This document shows, piece after piece, positions 1-9,616 of a stretch of DNA of 64,000 nt; position 1 is the stretch's first letter, and each line of letters begins with the position of its first letter. Under the pieces are notes generated by a model, which did no database searches, was not told where the DNA came from, and saw only the letters and a list, made by a program, of their open reading frames with translations. The translations under genes and the position numbers were made by a program. The stretch is from Haladaptatus salinisoli. Lineage in GTDB: Archaea > Halobacteriota > Halobacteria > Halobacteriales > Haladaptataceae. The DNA lies in the NCBI RefSeq assembly GCF_020614375.1, contig NZ_CP085327.1, forward strand, positions 1,662,823-1,726,822, in the 5' to 3' direction.

Positions 1-417
1 CGTCTTCCCCACGTTGTCGATGTCCTGCATCCGGATGCAGGGCTGGCTGATGGTCAGCGGGTTCGCCGGCGGCGGGGTCTGGCCCGACGTTATCAGCGGC
101 TGGAAGTCGTAAATCGACGCTTGGGTCAGCAGCACGTCGTCGCGCCAGCGGTTCGCCGCCACCGGATAGGGGTCGATTCGCTCGTGGCCGTGCTCCTCGA
201 AGAACGAGAGGAACGCCTCCCGCATCTCCGAGAGCGAGTACTCCTCGTCGAGGCTCGGGTTGTCGATGAACCCGTACTCCTCGCACGGGGGTTCCCCGCA
301 CGTCGTTCGGTCGTGGTCGCGCGTCCAGAAGTGGGCTCCGCACTCGGAGCACTCCTTTCGCACGAAATCATTTTCCTCGAAATAATCGAGGCGGTACTCC
401 TCCTCGAGTTCGCTCAT
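1..417 (-). CDS. alaS: alanyl-tRNA synthetase, N-terminal part (cut by window edge)
   Basis: Charges tRNA-Ala with alanine in the cytoplasm. Only the first 139 residues lie in the window; the frame is open to base 1. An N-terminal zinc-ribbon-like stretch ([10 protein letters not shown], then TTCGEPPC) is typical of archaeal AlaRS and precedes the class II catalytic core. The core is recognised from [31 protein letters not shown] and DIDNVGKT, which match the conserved adenylation region. The start at 417 gives [13 protein letters not shown] and is the only sensible ATG. It is the last gene of a minus-strand run behind an ABC exporter pair. Confidence 0.95.
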   Translation of the reverse strand, partial: MSELEEEYRLDYFEENDFVRKECSECGAHFWTRDHDRTTCGEPPCEEYGFIDNPSLDEEYSLSEMREAFLSFFEEHGHERIDPYPVAANRWRDDVLLTQASIYDFQPLITSGQTPPPANPLTISQPCIRMQDIDNVGKT

Positions 418-467
418 TCTTGGTAGTTCTACGCCCATCGGTGCGTAAAACAGTTCCGCAAGGCCGC

Positions 468-2144
468 TCAGCCGAGGACGTACGATTCGAACCGCCGAGC
501 GGCGTACCGGTACGCGACCGGCGGCGTGACGACGCCGAGCAGCACCGCCACCGCACCGCCGACGACGCGGAGCGCCATGGTCGGAATTTCGACCGGTCGC
601 CAGAGCAAGGTCGACCAGAACGTTATCGCGTTCGAAACCAGCGACGCGCCCTCCGGCACCGCCGCGACGGCCGCGCCGACGAATCCGGCGAGCAGCGCGA
701 CCGTGTAGACGACGAACGCGGTCTTGCTCGGGACGACGACGCGTCGGCTTCGCGTGACCCGCACCTCGCCGAACCGCGGGAACACGGTGCCGACGCCGAC
801 GGCGACGACCGCTCCGGCCACCCCGAGCAGGGCGCTCGCGGCGGTGAGCGCCAGCCAGACGTCAGGTTCGAGGGGACTCAGCGCGCCCGAGACGGCGGTC
901 GCAACGACCACCAGGGGGAGGGTGACGAGCGTGGCCGCGAGGACGTGCCCCCGGACGAACTGCTCGCCGCGGAGCGTCGAGGTGAGCGTCACCGGGAGCA
1001 TCGCCCCCTCGTCGCCGAGCGGGTTGAGCGCCGTCGCGCCGACGACCCACGCGCCGTAGAGCGCGACGATGACGGGGAACCCCGACGGAATCTCGCCCGA
1101 CGAGACGACCTCTTGGAGGAAGCCGGTGAAGAAGAACACGGGGTAGACGGCGTAGATGAGCCGAATCGGGGCTCGCTTCGTCCGCCGCCAGACGTTCGCC
1201 GTCACCGAGCGGGTCGGTCGGGAGGCGACGCCCGCGAGGGGTCCGTCCCCCGAGAGGAACCCGTCGTCGGCGCGTTCCTTCGATCGGTCCGTCTTCGGTC
1301 GCTTCCCGCTTCCGGGTTTCACGGCGTCGCCGTACCAGAGTCGAGTCGCCGCCCGCACGTCGAGCAGTAACAGGACGGGAACGGCGACCAGAAAGAGGGC
1401 GAGCGCGCCGAGCATCCGCAGCGGGGAGGGCTCGGCCGCCGGAAAGCCGGCGACCAGCACGTCGCCGAACCACGCCGTCGGAGCGTCCTGCAGGTGGCGT
1501 CCGAGTTCGACCATCGCCGAACCGAGCGCGTTCGACATGATGGCCGCGAAGTACGCGACGAAGATGGCGGCGAAGACGAGCGTCTTGTAGCGCGCGAGCA
1601 GTTTCGAGCGCGCGAACGCCATCTTGAACAGGACGCCGAGCAAGTGTCCGACGAGCAGCGCGAGGACGAGCAGCGCGGCGGCCGCTGAGACGATGGCGAC
1701 GAAGGGGACCGGCGAGCCGAGAACGACCGCCCACGTCGCGCTCAGGGCGAGCAGCGGAACCGCGGCGACCGACGACACGCGGGCGAACTCCGCGAGCAGC
1801 AGGCCGCCGACCACGTCGCGGGCGGGAACCGTCGTCAGAATCCCGGTTTCGTGGTCGATGCGGGCGGTCTTGCCGACCGCCCGCGCGGCGAGCATCACGA
1901 CGATGCCGAGCGACGCGACCGCCGTCGCGCCGCGCGCTCCGTCGAGCAGGAAGGGTAGCTCGGCGATTCTATCGCCGAAACGGTAGACGGCGTAGCTCCC
2001 GCCGACGGTCGCGCCGCCGACGAACACCAGGACGAAGACGCCCATGCCCAGCAACTGCATCGGATTCTTCGCCACGGCGCGGACGCTCCTAAGGTACTCC
2101 ACGCGGGCGATTCGAACGCTCTTTCGGGGCGTCGGCCAGTTCAT
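468..2144 (-). CDS. ABC-2 type transporter permease
   Basis: A 558-residue integral membrane protein with about a dozen hydrophobic segments, beginning near residue 28 ([17 protein letters not shown]) and spread over the whole length. A cytoplasmic hydrophilic stretch rich in K, R, D and E sits around residues 275-310. It is presumed to form the membrane channel of an exporter with the ATPase encoded just upstream. The ATPase stop and this start share ATGA (2141-2144), which indicates translational coupling. The substrate is unknown; haloarchaeal pairs of this kind are usually annotated only as ABC-2 or NatA/NatB-like. Confidence 0.85.
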   Translation of the reverse strand: MNWPTPRKSVRIARVEYLRSVRAVAKNPMQLLGMGVFVLVFVGGATVGGSYAVYRFGDRIAELPFLLDGARGATAVASLGIVVMLAARAVGKTARIDHETGILTTVPARDVVGGLLLAEFARVSSVAAVPLLALSATWAVVLGSPVPFVAIVSAAAALLVLALLVGHLLGVLFKMAFARSKLLARYKTLVFAAIFVAYFAAIMSNALGSAMVELGRHLQDAPTAWFGDVLVAGFPAAEPSPLRMLGALALFLVAVPVLLLLDVRAATRLWYGDAVKPGSGKRPKTDRSKERADDGFLSGDGPLAGVASRPTRSVTANVWRRTKRAPIRLIYAVYPVFFFTGFLQEVVSSGEIPSGFPVIVALYGAWVVGATALNPLGDEGAMLPVTLTSTLRGEQFVRGHVLAATLVTLPLVVVATAVSGALSPLEPDVWLALTAASALLGVAGAVVAVGVGTVFPRFGEVRVTRSRRVVVPSKTAFVVYTVALLAGFVGAAVAAVPEGASLVSNAITFWSTLLWRPVEIPTMALRVVGGAVAVLLGVVTPPVAYRYAARRFESYVLG

Positions 2145-2884
2145 TGCTCCACCGGCCGCGCCGTCTCGTCGCCGCTCGTCACGTCGAGGAACACCTCTTC
2201 CAGCGTCTGCTCTCGCTCCGCGCGGTGGGTGAGCCGGTCCGGCGAGTCCTCGGCGACGAGCGACCCGTCGGACAGCACGCCGACCGTGTCCGCGAGCTCC
2301 TCGACCACGGGGAGGATGTGCGTCGAGAGGAAGACGGTCATGCCGTCGTCGGTGAGTTCCGAGATGAGGTCGCGCACGGTGCGAGCGGCGCGGGGGTCGA
2401 GCCCCGAGGTGGGTTCGTCCAGGAAGACGACCTCCGGTTCGTGGAGGACCGCCTGAATCGTCGCCACCTTCTGTTTCATCCCCTTCGAGTAGGTGCTCAC
2501 GCGCTCGTCGGCGTCGTCGGCGAGGTCGAGGCGGTCCAGCAGGGTGTCGATGCGGTCGTCGGCGTCCACGTCGCGCAGTCCGGCGACGTACTCCAACTGC
2601 TCGCGCCCGGTGAGTTCGTCGTACAGCGGCGGTTCTTCCGGAAGAAATCCGATGCGAGAGACGACGGCGTCCCGGTCGTCGATGGGCCGCCCGGCGACTC
2701 GCGCGGTGCCGCTCGTCGGGCGGGTCAGCGTCGTCAGCATCCGCATCGTCGTCGTCTTCCCCGCGCCGTTCGGGCCCAAAAAGCCGTAGACGGATTCGGC
2801 GGGAACCGTGAGGTTCAGATTCGAAACGACCGCGGTATCGTCGAATCGTTTCGTCAGTCCGTCGGTTTCGATGGCGAGCGTCAT
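2141..2884 (-). CDS. ABC transporter ATP-binding protein (ABC-2 exporter type)
   Basis: A 247-residue ATPase that powers the permease encoded downstream. Visible motifs are Walker A GPNGAGKTTT near residue 40, a Q-loop in FLPEEPPLYDELTG, the ABC signature in YSKGMKQKV, Walker B VVFLDEPTSGLDP, and the switch His in FLSTHI. The domain order and length match single-domain CcmA/NatA-type ATPases. The start at 2884 (MTLAIETDGLTKRF) is preferred over an upstream ATG at 2956, which would add 24 residues with no family match. Four bases overlap the permease gene. Confidence 0.9.
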   Translation of the reverse strand: MTLAIETDGLTKRFDDTAVVSNLNLTVPAESVYGFLGPNGAGKTTTMRMLTTLTRPTSGTARVAGRPIDDRDAVVSRIGFLPEEPPLYDELTGREQLEYVAGLRDVDADDRIDTLLDRLDLADDADERVSTYSKGMKQKVATIQAVLHEPEVVFLDEPTSGLDPRAARTVRDLISELTDDGMTVFLSTHILPVVEELADTVGVLSDGSLVAEDSPDRLTHRAEREQTLEEVFLDVTSGDETARPVEQ

Positions 2885-3065
2885 CGGAGCACCTCGGAAC
2901 CGGGGAGGGTGGTACTGTAAACCGCGACTGCGTCGGGGACGGTTCGAACCATGCACCAGTGACGGTGCCGAGGTGTGAAAAAAGCGACTGAACCGTTCGT
3001 CGGTTTCCGGCCGTGCTATGGCGGCGTCTCCGACGGGGTCACCGCGCGCCGCGAGGTCGCACGAA

Positions 3066-3677
3066 CTACCGCGGGTTCGTCGCGGACTCGTACTCCTCGC
3101 GCGTGATGGAGTACCGGTGTTGGTCGGTCACGTCGCCGTTCGGTCGCGATTTGTACTGCCGGAGCAGTCCCTCGTGGCGGCCGCCGAACGCCTCGACGTA
3201 CGACTCGATCATCCGGCGCGAGCGCTCGTTTCCGGCCGCGACCGTGGTGTAGTAGGCGTCCAGGTCGAATCGCTCGAACGTCAGTTCGACCATCGCTCTC
3301 GCCCGCTCCCTGCCGTAGCCCCGGCCCCAGAATCGCTTCGCGAGGACGATCCCCGACCCGGCTCGTCGCTCGTCCCACTCCGGGCCGAACGCGGCGAGTC
3401 CGGCGAGTTCGCCCGCGCCGTCCTCGCCGGACTTCGGTCGAACGGTGTACCTCGCCGTCTCGCGGTCGTTCCACTGCGATTCGGCGTGTTCGACGAACCG
3501 CGCCGCGTCCGAGAGCGTCCGGAAGCGAAACCACGGCATGTGCTCGGTCGCGTCGGTTCGCCACGAGTCGGTCGAACAGAGGTCGTAGAGTTCGAAGACG
3601 TCGGTGCTCTCAGAGGGGATTCGTTCGAGGACGAGGCGGTCGGTCTCGATTCGCTCGGGAAAGATGGATTCTGCCAC
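3066..3677 (-). CDS. GNAT family N-acetyltransferase (RimJ/RimL-like)
   Basis: A 203-residue acetyl-CoA-dependent acetyltransferase of the RimJ/RimL-like branch. The N-terminus has the typical opening IETDRLVLERI. The acetyl-CoA pyrophosphate loop is visible as FWGRGYGRERARA around residue 128, followed by FDLDAYYTTVAAGNERSRRMIE, the usual motif B region. The substrate cannot be read from sequence. It is a single gene on the minus strand downstream of rfcS. A TATA-like TTTATAACC on the minus strand near 3750 could be its own promoter. Confidence 0.85.
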   Translation of the reverse strand: MAESIFPERIETDRLVLERIPSESTDVFELYDLCSTDSWRTDATEHMPWFRFRTLSDAARFVEHAESQWNDRETARYTVRPKSGEDGAGELAGLAAFGPEWDERRAGSGIVLAKRFWGRGYGRERARAMVELTFERFDLDAYYTTVAAGNERSRRMIESYVEAFGGRHEGLLRQYKSRPNGDVTDQHRYSITREEYESATNPR

Positions 3678-3791
3678 GGTCCTTAGAGAGAACCGGCACC
3701 CTTCAAACGGTTCGGGTGGTGGACAAGTCTACCGCAAGACACAAGAGGTTATAAACCGTCGTCCTAATCGTGACTCTGTCTCGTTCGCCGG

Positions 3792-4772
3792 TTACTCCCG
3801 GTCGAGCGCCAGCGAGGCCAGCATCGCTTCGAGTTGCACGCGCTCGTTCGCGCCTTCCGTGATGCGGTAGTCGGCTTCCCCGACCTGTTCGAGGACGCGC
3901 ACGGCGTCCTCGTCGTCCAAGTCGAACTCCCAGACCGAGCGGTGGAGTTGGTCGATGATGTCGCCGCCCGCCATACCGCGCTCGGTGAGCAGTTCGTCCA
4001 GTTTGGAGCGCGCCCGGGTGAAATCGCCGACCAGCGTGTCTTGCACCATCTCCTTGATGTCCTCGGGTCGCGCCGTGCTCGTGATGACGAAGACGCTCTC
4101 CTCGTCCACCCGCTCGCCCATGACCGCGGCGGCCTGCAGTGCGTTGATGGCCTTCCGCATGTCGCCGTCCGCCGCGTAGACGAGCGCGTCGACGCCGCCC
4201 TCGGTCGTCTCGATTCCTTCTTGCTCGGCGATGAAGCGGATTCGCTCGGCGACCGCCTCGTCCGAAATCGGGGCGAACCGGAAGACGGCGCACCGCGACT
4301 GGATGGGGTCGATTATCTTCGAGGAGTAGTTACACGACATGACGAAGCGCGTCTTGTCGGAGAACTGCTCCATCGTCCGGCGGAGGGCGGCCTGCGCGTC
4401 GTTCGTCAGCGAGTCCGCCTCGTCTAAGAAGATTATCTGGAAGTCCACCGGGCCGGGATCGTGCCGGGCGAAGTTCTTTATCTGGTCGCGCACCACGTCG
4501 ATGCCGCGCTCGTCGGAGGCGTTCAGTTCGAGGAAGTGCGACTGCCAGCTATCGCCGTACAACTCCTTGGCGATGGCGACCGCGCAGGTCGTCTTTCCGA
4601 TGCCCGCCGGGCCGGAGAAGAGCAGGTTCGGCAGGTCGTTCTTCTCGATGTAGCTCTGCAGTCGCGCCGTGATGTCCTCGTGGCCCGCCACCTCGTCCAA
4701 GGTCTGCGGGCGGTACTTCTCGACCCAGATGGTTCCGCGCCCGGGGACGGTTTCCGATTCGGCCTCGCTCAT
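3792..4772 (-). CDS. rfcS: replication factor C small subunit
   Basis: The clamp-loader small subunit; with the large subunit it loads PCNA at primer-template junctions. It has 326 residues, the normal length, and no intein. Motifs in order are Walker [10 protein letters not shown] near residue 55, Walker B FLDEADSL near 115, sensor 1 in [12 protein letters not shown], the SRC arginine-finger motif in QSRCAVFRF, and a helical C-terminal collar. A TATA-like TTTAAG at 4797-4802 (minus strand) sits about 25 bases before the ATG, as expected for a leaderless transcript. Confidence 0.97.
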   Translation of the reverse strand: MSEAESETVPGRGTIWVEKYRPQTLDEVAGHEDITARLQSYIEKNDLPNLLFSGPAGIGKTTCAVAIAKELYGDSWQSHFLELNASDERGIDVVRDQIKNFARHDPGPVDFQIIFLDEADSLTNDAQAALRRTMEQFSDKTRFVMSCNYSSKIIDPIQSRCAVFRFAPISDEAVAERIRFIAEQEGIETTEGGVDALVYAADGDMRKAINALQAAAVMGERVDEESVFVITSTARPEDIKEMVQDTLVGDFTRARSKLDELLTERGMAGGDIIDQLHRSVWEFDLDDEDAVRVLEQVGEADYRITEGANERVQLEAMLASLALDRE

Positions 4773-4796
4773 GTCCCAGCAGAGGCACTTGCCGTT

Positions 4797-4802
4797 CTTA
4801 AA
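4797..4802 (-). promoter_or_regulatory. TATA box of rfcS
   Basis: TTTAAG on the minus strand, centred about 27 bases before the rfcS ATG at 4772, which fits a leaderless haloarchaeal promoter. Confidence 0.5.
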
Positions 4803-4936
4803 GGCCCCGAGACGCCGCTCCCGGTTCGTCCGTCGAATCGTCGCGCCCGATTAGCCTGTCGATTCCTCGCGCGCAACCCACGATGCTCGCGGACAACGAC
4901 TCAATTACTATCCGCCCGGTACCCGACCGTCGGGAC

Positions 4937-5983
4937 ATGCGAACGCGCGCGGTCCTGCTGGCGCTCGTCCTGGTCCTCGCGGCGGTGCCGGCGACGGCGA
5001 CGGCACAACAGACGCGAACGGGTGGAACGGTCGTCGTTCAGGAGGGAGAGACGGTGGACGGCGGCCTCACGACCGCCGCGGGAACCGTCGTCGTCCGCGG
5101 GACGGTGAACGGCGACCTGAGCGCGTTCGCCGGGAACGTCCTCGTCGCACGAACGGGTACCGTCAGGGGGGACGTGTCGGCGTTCGCCGGGAACGTCCGG
5201 ATAGGGGGCGAGGTCACGGGAGACGTCGAAGCGGGCGGCGGCAACCTCGTCGTCGCCCGAACCGGCGCGGTCGGCGGGTCGCTCGAAGGGGCCGCGGGAT
5301 ACACGCTGTTGGCGGGAACCGTCGGGGGGGACGCCGAGGTCACGAGCGAGACGCTGCGGGTCGCGGAGACGGCGCGCATCGGCGGCGATCTCGTCTACGA
5401 CGCCGAAACGTTCGAGCGCGCGCCGGGGGCGACCGTCGCCGGGACGGTTCGGCAAGACGAGACGCTCGCCGACGTCGGGCCGGCGCCCGCGCTGCGCGTG
5501 CCGAACTGGGTCGGCGCGCTGTACGGCTTCCTCGTAAACCTCCTGTTGGGCGCGGTGCTGCTGGCCGTGTTCCCGACGTTCTCCGGGCGCGTCGCCGAGC
5601 GAGCGCGCGACGACCCCGTCCTCTCGGCCGGCGTCGGCCTCCTCCTGCTCGTCCTCGTGCCGATTCTGCTCGTCGTCTTCGCCGTGACCATCATCGGGAT
5701 ACCCATCTCGCTGCTGGGGGCGCTGCTGTTCGCCATCCTGCTCTGGATCGCCGCGGTGTACGGGTCGTTCGCGGTCGGCCTCTGGTTGCTGTCGCTGGTC
5801 GACGAGACGAACCGCTGGCTGGCGCTGGCGGTGGGACTGCTCGTCGTCGCGCTCCTCGGTCGGATTCCCGTCCTCGGCGGTCTCGTCCGGTTCGTCGTCC
5901 TCCTGCTCGGCCTCGGCGCGCTGGCGATGGCGCTCCGGGCGCGCTACCGCGGGCGGCGCGCGACGCCGACCCCGACACGCTGA
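4937..5983 (+). CDS. bactofilin-like polymer-forming envelope protein with C-terminal membrane helices
   Basis: A 348-residue protein. Residues 1-23 form a signal peptide (MRTRAVLLALVLVLAAVPATATA). Residues 25-165 contain imperfect repeats built on TVVVRGTVNGDLSAFAGNV and VLVARTGTVRGDVSAFAGNV, the bactofilin/polymer-forming right-handed beta-helix pattern. A long hydrophobic C-terminal half has several membrane helices including VGLLLLVLVPILLVVFAVTIIGIPI. The start at 4937 is chosen over 4883 because the signal peptide begins there. The beta-helix should face outside and be anchored by the C-terminus. It is probably a scaffold protein, inferred from fold only. Confidence 0.8.
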   Translation: MRTRAVLLALVLVLAAVPATATAQQTRTGGTVVVQEGETVDGGLTTAAGTVVVRGTVNGDLSAFAGNVLVARTGTVRGDVSAFAGNVRIGGEVTGDVEAGGGNLVVARTGAVGGSLEGAAGYTLLAGTVGGDAEVTSETLRVAETARIGGDLVYDAETFERAPGATVAGTVRQDETLADVGPAPALRVPNWVGALYGFLVNLLLGAVLLAVFPTFSGRVAERARDDPVLSAGVGLLLLVLVPILLVVFAVTIIGIPISLLGALLFAILLWIAAVYGSFAVGLWLLSLVDETNRWLALAVGLLVVALLGRIPVLGGLVRFVVLLLGLGALAMALRARYRGRRATPTPTR

Positions 5984-6008
5984 AGGCGCGACGCCGGTAA
6001 GAGGGGCC

Positions 6009-6206
6009 ATGAACGTGACCGTCGAGGTGGTCGGCGAGGGCACTCACGAGTTCGACGCGGAGGGCGCGACGTACGCCGACCTGCTGTCCGAGGTCGGTTT
6101 GAGTCCGCACGAGGTGTCGGTGATGGTCGACGGGCGACCCGTGCCGGAGGACCAACCGGTCGAGGCGGAGCACGTGAAGGTGCTGCGGCTGATAAAGGGC
6201 GGATGA
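6009..6206 (+). CDS. samp2: ubiquitin-like small archaeal modifier protein SAMP2
   Basis: A 65-residue beta-grasp protein ending in LRLIKGG, the exposed C-terminal di-glycine needed for adenylation by the E1-like UbaA. In characterised haloarchaea SAMP2 is conjugated to protein lysines and also carries sulfur for wobble-uridine thiolation of tRNA. The segments MNVTVEVVG, SPHEVSVMVDGRPVPEDQ and VKVLRLIKGG match SAMP2 closely from memory. The gene overlaps the next GNAT gene by four bases (ATGA at 6203-6206), so the two are probably translated together. Confidence 0.92.
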   Translation: MNVTVEVVGEGTHEFDAEGATYADLLSEVGLSPHEVSVMVDGRPVPEDQPVEAEHVKVLRLIKGG

Positions 6207-6586
6207 CCGTCCGCCGCGCGACGCCCGACGACCACCTCACCGTCGTGCGGATTCTGGACGCCGCGATGCTCGAAACCGACGCGAGCGAGGTTCGGAAGCG
6301 AATCGACGCGGGCGACGTGCTAGTCGCGGAAGACGACGGGCGGATCCTCGGCGCTGCGGTGACCGAGTCGCGCGAGTCGGACGGCTACCTCGACTCCATC
6401 GCGGTTCGACGGGCGCGGCGCGGACAAGGAATCGGAACGGCGCTGGTCGAAGCGGCCCGCGACCGTCACGGAACGCTGACCGCGGAGTTCGACCCGAGCG
6501 TTCGAGCCTTCTACGAGTCGCTCGAATTCGACGTCGAATCGACGGAGGAGCGGAGACTGCGGGGGGTGCTCGAAAGCGAAGACTGA
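6203..6586 (+). CDS. GNAT family N-acetyltransferase
   Basis: A 127-residue single-domain acetyltransferase. The acetyl-CoA loop RRGQGIGTALVEAA lies near residues 74-87, and a C-terminal FYESLEFDV matches motif B. The substrate is unknown. It starts inside the samp2 stop codon, so it is translationally coupled to the ubiquitin-like modifier. That placement makes a role in protein modification possible but unproven. Confidence 0.85.
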   Translation: MTVRRATPDDHLTVVRILDAAMLETDASEVRKRIDAGDVLVAEDDGRILGAAVTESRESDGYLDSIAVRRARRGQGIGTALVEAARDRHGTLTAEFDPSVRAFYESLEFDVESTEERRLRGVLESED

Positions 6587-6612
6587 TACGCCGCGTTTGC
6601 CAACGACGGCGC

Positions 6613-6804
6613 ATGGACCAGAGGAAACGCCGCCGTCTCGCCGCCGTCTGGGTCGCGTTCGCCGGACTGATGGCGTTCTACGTGCTTCGAGACGGGGTCG
6701 ACGCGTCGACGAGCGACCTGCTCGGACTGGTCACGGCGGCGCTCGGCGTGGGACTCGCGGCGCTGTACTACCTGAATCCGGGCGACGTGCTGTCGTTCGA
6801 GTGA
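6613..6804 (+). CDS. small two-helix membrane protein
   Basis: A 63-residue protein with two hydrophobic helices (AAVWVAFAGLMAFYVL and LLGLVTAALGVGLAALYYL) joined by a short polar turn, and a basic N-terminus MDQRKRRR. It is a conserved-looking hypothetical with no recognised family. It lies 26 bases behind the GNAT gene on the same strand and probably ends the samp2 transcript. Confidence 0.65.
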   Translation: MDQRKRRRLAAVWVAFAGLMAFYVLRDGVDASTSDLLGLVTAALGVGLAALYYLNPGDVLSFE

Positions 6805-6819
6805 CGGCGGCGGGCGCGT

Positions 6820-8022
6820 TCAATCGGCGGTTCGTCGGTCCGACTCGGCACCGACGACCGGCGTCTCGACCGCGCGGACGGCGACGGAGGCGAGAACGAA
6901 GAAGCCGCCGAGAGCGGCCACCGCGACGAGCGGAGCGGTCGCGTCCGCCACGACTCCTGCCAGCGGTTTGAGGGGGATGCGAACCAGCGCGTACACCATC
7001 GACGCCGCGCTCAGGAGCGTGGCGCGTCCGGCCGACTCGACGCGGTCGTTGAGGTAGCCGCTCGCTATCGGGGCCATCACCGCCCGCGCGCTCTTCATCG
7101 CGAAGAAGAGCGGGAGCGCCGCGACCGGCGCGAGCAGCGGTACGACGAAGAACGCGGCCACCAGACCGGGGACGAGCAGCACGGCCCACCGGGTCGAGAG
7201 CAGTTCCTCTATCGTCGCCGCGTGGTAACTGGCGACCGCGGCGACGACGGTGAATCCGGCGTAGAGGGGCCCTAAGCCCGCCGCCGGAAGACCGAGCGTC
7301 CGGGTCGTAATCGGCTGGATGAACGTGTCGGCGGCGTTGACGATGCCGAAGAACAACGCCACGTACAGGACGAACGAGCGAAGCGGCGGTTCGGTCAACC
7401 GTCGGCGAATCACGGGGAGTGCTTCGCGGACGGTCAGTTCGTCCGCTCGGTCGGCGCGCCTCGAGCGGGGCATCGAGAGGAGGACGGGGATGGAGCCCGC
7501 GACGAGGAGCCCCCCGGCGAGAAACGGGAGCCACGGACGAACGGCGTACAGTCCGCCGGCGACGAGCATCGTTCCCGCGCTCACCCACCGGTTGACCGAC
7601 CCGCCGCGTCCGCGGACGCGGGTGTACTCGTCCTCGCGGAGTCGGGATTCGAGGGCGTCGTAGAGCCACGCGTCGTCGGTTCCGGAACGGAACGATAGCC
7701 CGAGCGCCCAGAGGACGTACAGAACGGCGAATCCGACGAATCCGCGAGCGACGACGAATCCGAGGAGCGAGAGGGAAAGAAGGACGGAACCGACGAGGAG
7801 GCCGTTTCGACGCCCGATGCGGTCGCCGACGTACCCCGTCGGAATCTCCCCGAGGACGACGAACGCCGCGGAGACGGTGCCCAGGAGGCCGATCTGCGTG
7901 TAGGTGAGGCCGCGGTGGAGGAGAAAGACGGTGAAGACGGGCCAGAAGAAGCCGAACGTGACCGTCGCCTGGTAGAGGTAGTACTTCAGGACGAGCGGGG
8001 GCGGGGCGTCGGGGAGTCGCAC
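6820..8022 (-). CDS. MFS transporter
   Basis: A 400-residue major facilitator superfamily permease with 12 predicted helices. The loop 2-3 signature is visible as GYVGDRIGRRNG near residue 65. The opening LKYYLYQATVTFGFFWPVF resembles the DHA-like branch of sugar and drug permeases. The central cytoplasmic loop contains MPRSRRADRADELTVREAL. The substrate is unknown. It converges on the samp2 group with only 15 bases between stop codons. Confidence 0.88.
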   Translation of the reverse strand: MRLPDAPPPLVLKYYLYQATVTFGFFWPVFTVFLLHRGLTYTQIGLLGTVSAAFVVLGEIPTGYVGDRIGRRNGLLVGSVLLSLSLLGFVVARGFVGFAVLYVLWALGLSFRSGTDDAWLYDALESRLREDEYTRVRGRGGSVNRWVSAGTMLVAGGLYAVRPWLPFLAGGLLVAGSIPVLLSMPRSRRADRADELTVREALPVIRRRLTEPPLRSFVLYVALFFGIVNAADTFIQPITTRTLGLPAAGLGPLYAGFTVVAAVASYHAATIEELLSTRWAVLLVPGLVAAFFVVPLLAPVAALPLFFAMKSARAVMAPIASGYLNDRVESAGRATLLSAASMVYALVRIPLKPLAGVVADATAPLVAVAALGGFFVLASVAVRAVETPVVGAESDRRTAD

Positions 8023-8110
8023 GCCGAAGGATTGTCGAGTTTCGGGAAAAAAGTTCGCTGAATCGATTTATTGTATATCGTCTTTCACTTCCCCGGTATC
8101 GGCCGACCCG

Positions 8111-9493
8111 TTAAATCAGCGGTTCGACCAGTTCCTCGCCCGCCGCGAGAAGGTCGTCGACGCGCTCGTCGCTGTCGGCCTCGGCGTAGACGCGCATCTT
8201 GGGTTCGGTTCCGCTCGGCCGGACGAGCAGCCACGACCCGTCCTCGAGCAGAATCTTGAACCCGTCTTTCGTCACAACGTCCTCCACGTTCCGGCCCGCG
8301 ACTTCCTCGGGCAGGTCGGCTTCGAGATCCGAGAGGACGCGCTCTTTCTCGTCGTCGGGGCACGCGAGACTTATCTTGTCCTGATGAATCTCGCCGAACT
8401 CGTCCAGCAGGTCGTCAACCCGCTCGTCGAAGGGGCGCTCCGCGGCGACCGCGGCGGCGAGCAGCGCCATCAGGACGCCGTCTTTCTCGCGGACGTGGCC
8501 GCGAATCGTGAACCCGCCGCTCTCCTCGCCGCCGACGAGGGCGTCGTGCTCGGCCATCGCCCGCGCGACCCACTTGAACCCGACGGGTGTCTCGTGGACC
8601 TCCTCGCCGTGCGCCTCGGCGATGCGGTCGATGAGGAAGGTTGTCGAGACGGTCCGAATCGCGGGACCGGAGTCGGCTTCGAGCAGGTAATCGTACAGCG
8701 CGGCGAAAAAGAGGTTCTCGTCCAGGAAGCCGCGGTCGGGCGTCGCGACGGCGATTCGGTCGGCGTCGCCGTCGTTGGCGATACCCAAGTCCGCGTCGTT
8801 CTCTCGAACCGCCGCGACCAACTCCTGCAGGTGGTCGGCGTCGGGTTCCGGCGGCGTGCCGCCGAACTCGGGGTCCTGCTCGCAGTGGAGTCGTTCGACG
8901 CTCGCGCCCGCCGCCTCGAGGAGGCGGTCGGTGACGCCGCGCCCGCTCCCGTGCATGGCGTCGTAGACGACCGAGAGGTCGGCGAAGTCGCTCTCCACGA
9001 GGTCGAAGGCGTGCTCCTCGTAGGGCGCGACGAAATCCTCCTCGCGGACGACGCCGTGTTCGTCCTCCGGGAGGGGGTCGGGGTCGGCGAGTCGGGCCTC
9101 GATGTCGTCGGTCACCTCGGGAAGCGCGGGCGCGCCGTCCGCCGGGATGAACTTCACGCCGTTGTACTCCGGCGGGTTGTGGCTCGCGGTTATCATCAGA
9201 CCGCCCGCGAGGTCGCGGTCGGCGATGGTCCACGCGAGGACGGGGGTCGGCGTGTCCCGCTCCGGGATGAGCACGTCGAAGCCGTTCGCCGCGAGGACGC
9301 GACAGAGGTCTTCCGCGAACCCGCGCGACGTTTCGCGGGCGTCGTAGCTCACCGCGACCGTCTCGCCCGCTCGATCTTCGACCTCGCGGAGGTAGTCGGC
9401 GACCGCCTGTCCGACGATTCGGACGCGCGGCGACGTGAACTCGTCCAGCGTTGCCCGCCAGCCGTCGGTTCCGAACGAAATCGGCGTATCCAT
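8111..9493 (-). CDS. phosphoglucomutase/phosphomannomutase family enzyme
   Basis: A 460-residue alpha-D-phosphohexomutase that moves phosphate between C1 and C6 of a hexose (glucose, mannose or glucosamine). All four active-site loops are visible: phosphoserine loop TASHNPPEYNGVK near residue 100, metal loop NDGDADRIAVA, sugar loop GGEESGGF, and phosphate loop RPSGTEPKMRVY near the C-terminus. The start at 9493 (MDTPISFGTDGWRA) is preferred; an ATG at 9553 adds 20 residues outside the family. The exact sugar preference cannot be judged. Confidence 0.92.
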   Translation of the reverse strand: MDTPISFGTDGWRATLDEFTSPRVRIVGQAVADYLREVEDRAGETVAVSYDARETSRGFAEDLCRVLAANGFDVLIPERDTPTPVLAWTIADRDLAGGLMITASHNPPEYNGVKFIPADGAPALPEVTDDIEARLADPDPLPEDEHGVVREEDFVAPYEEHAFDLVESDFADLSVVYDAMHGSGRGVTDRLLEAAGASVERLHCEQDPEFGGTPPEPDADHLQELVAAVRENDADLGIANDGDADRIAVATPDRGFLDENLFFAALYDYLLEADSGPAIRTVSTTFLIDRIAEAHGEEVHETPVGFKWVARAMAEHDALVGGEESGGFTIRGHVREKDGVLMALLAAAVAAERPFDERVDDLLDEFGEIHQDKISLACPDDEKERVLSDLEADLPEEVAGRNVEDVVTKDGFKILLEDGSWLLVRPSGTEPKMRVYAEADSDERVDDLLAAGEELVEPLI

Positions 9494-9586
9494 ACTTCGT
9501 CCGTCGTCGTCGCAGTCGAAAAAACCACCGTGTCGGAGGCACGGTCGTGACAAAAACGATACCGGGGCGACGTCGAGCCGAGTGGA

Positions 9587-9592
9587 TTAAAC
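9587..9592 (+). promoter_or_regulatory. TATA box of the FMN reductase gene
   Basis: TTAAAC about 25-30 bases before the ATG at 9617, matching leaderless promoter spacing. Confidence 0.45.
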
Positions 9593-9616
9593 GTTCTCGG
9601 CACCGAGAGACGAACA

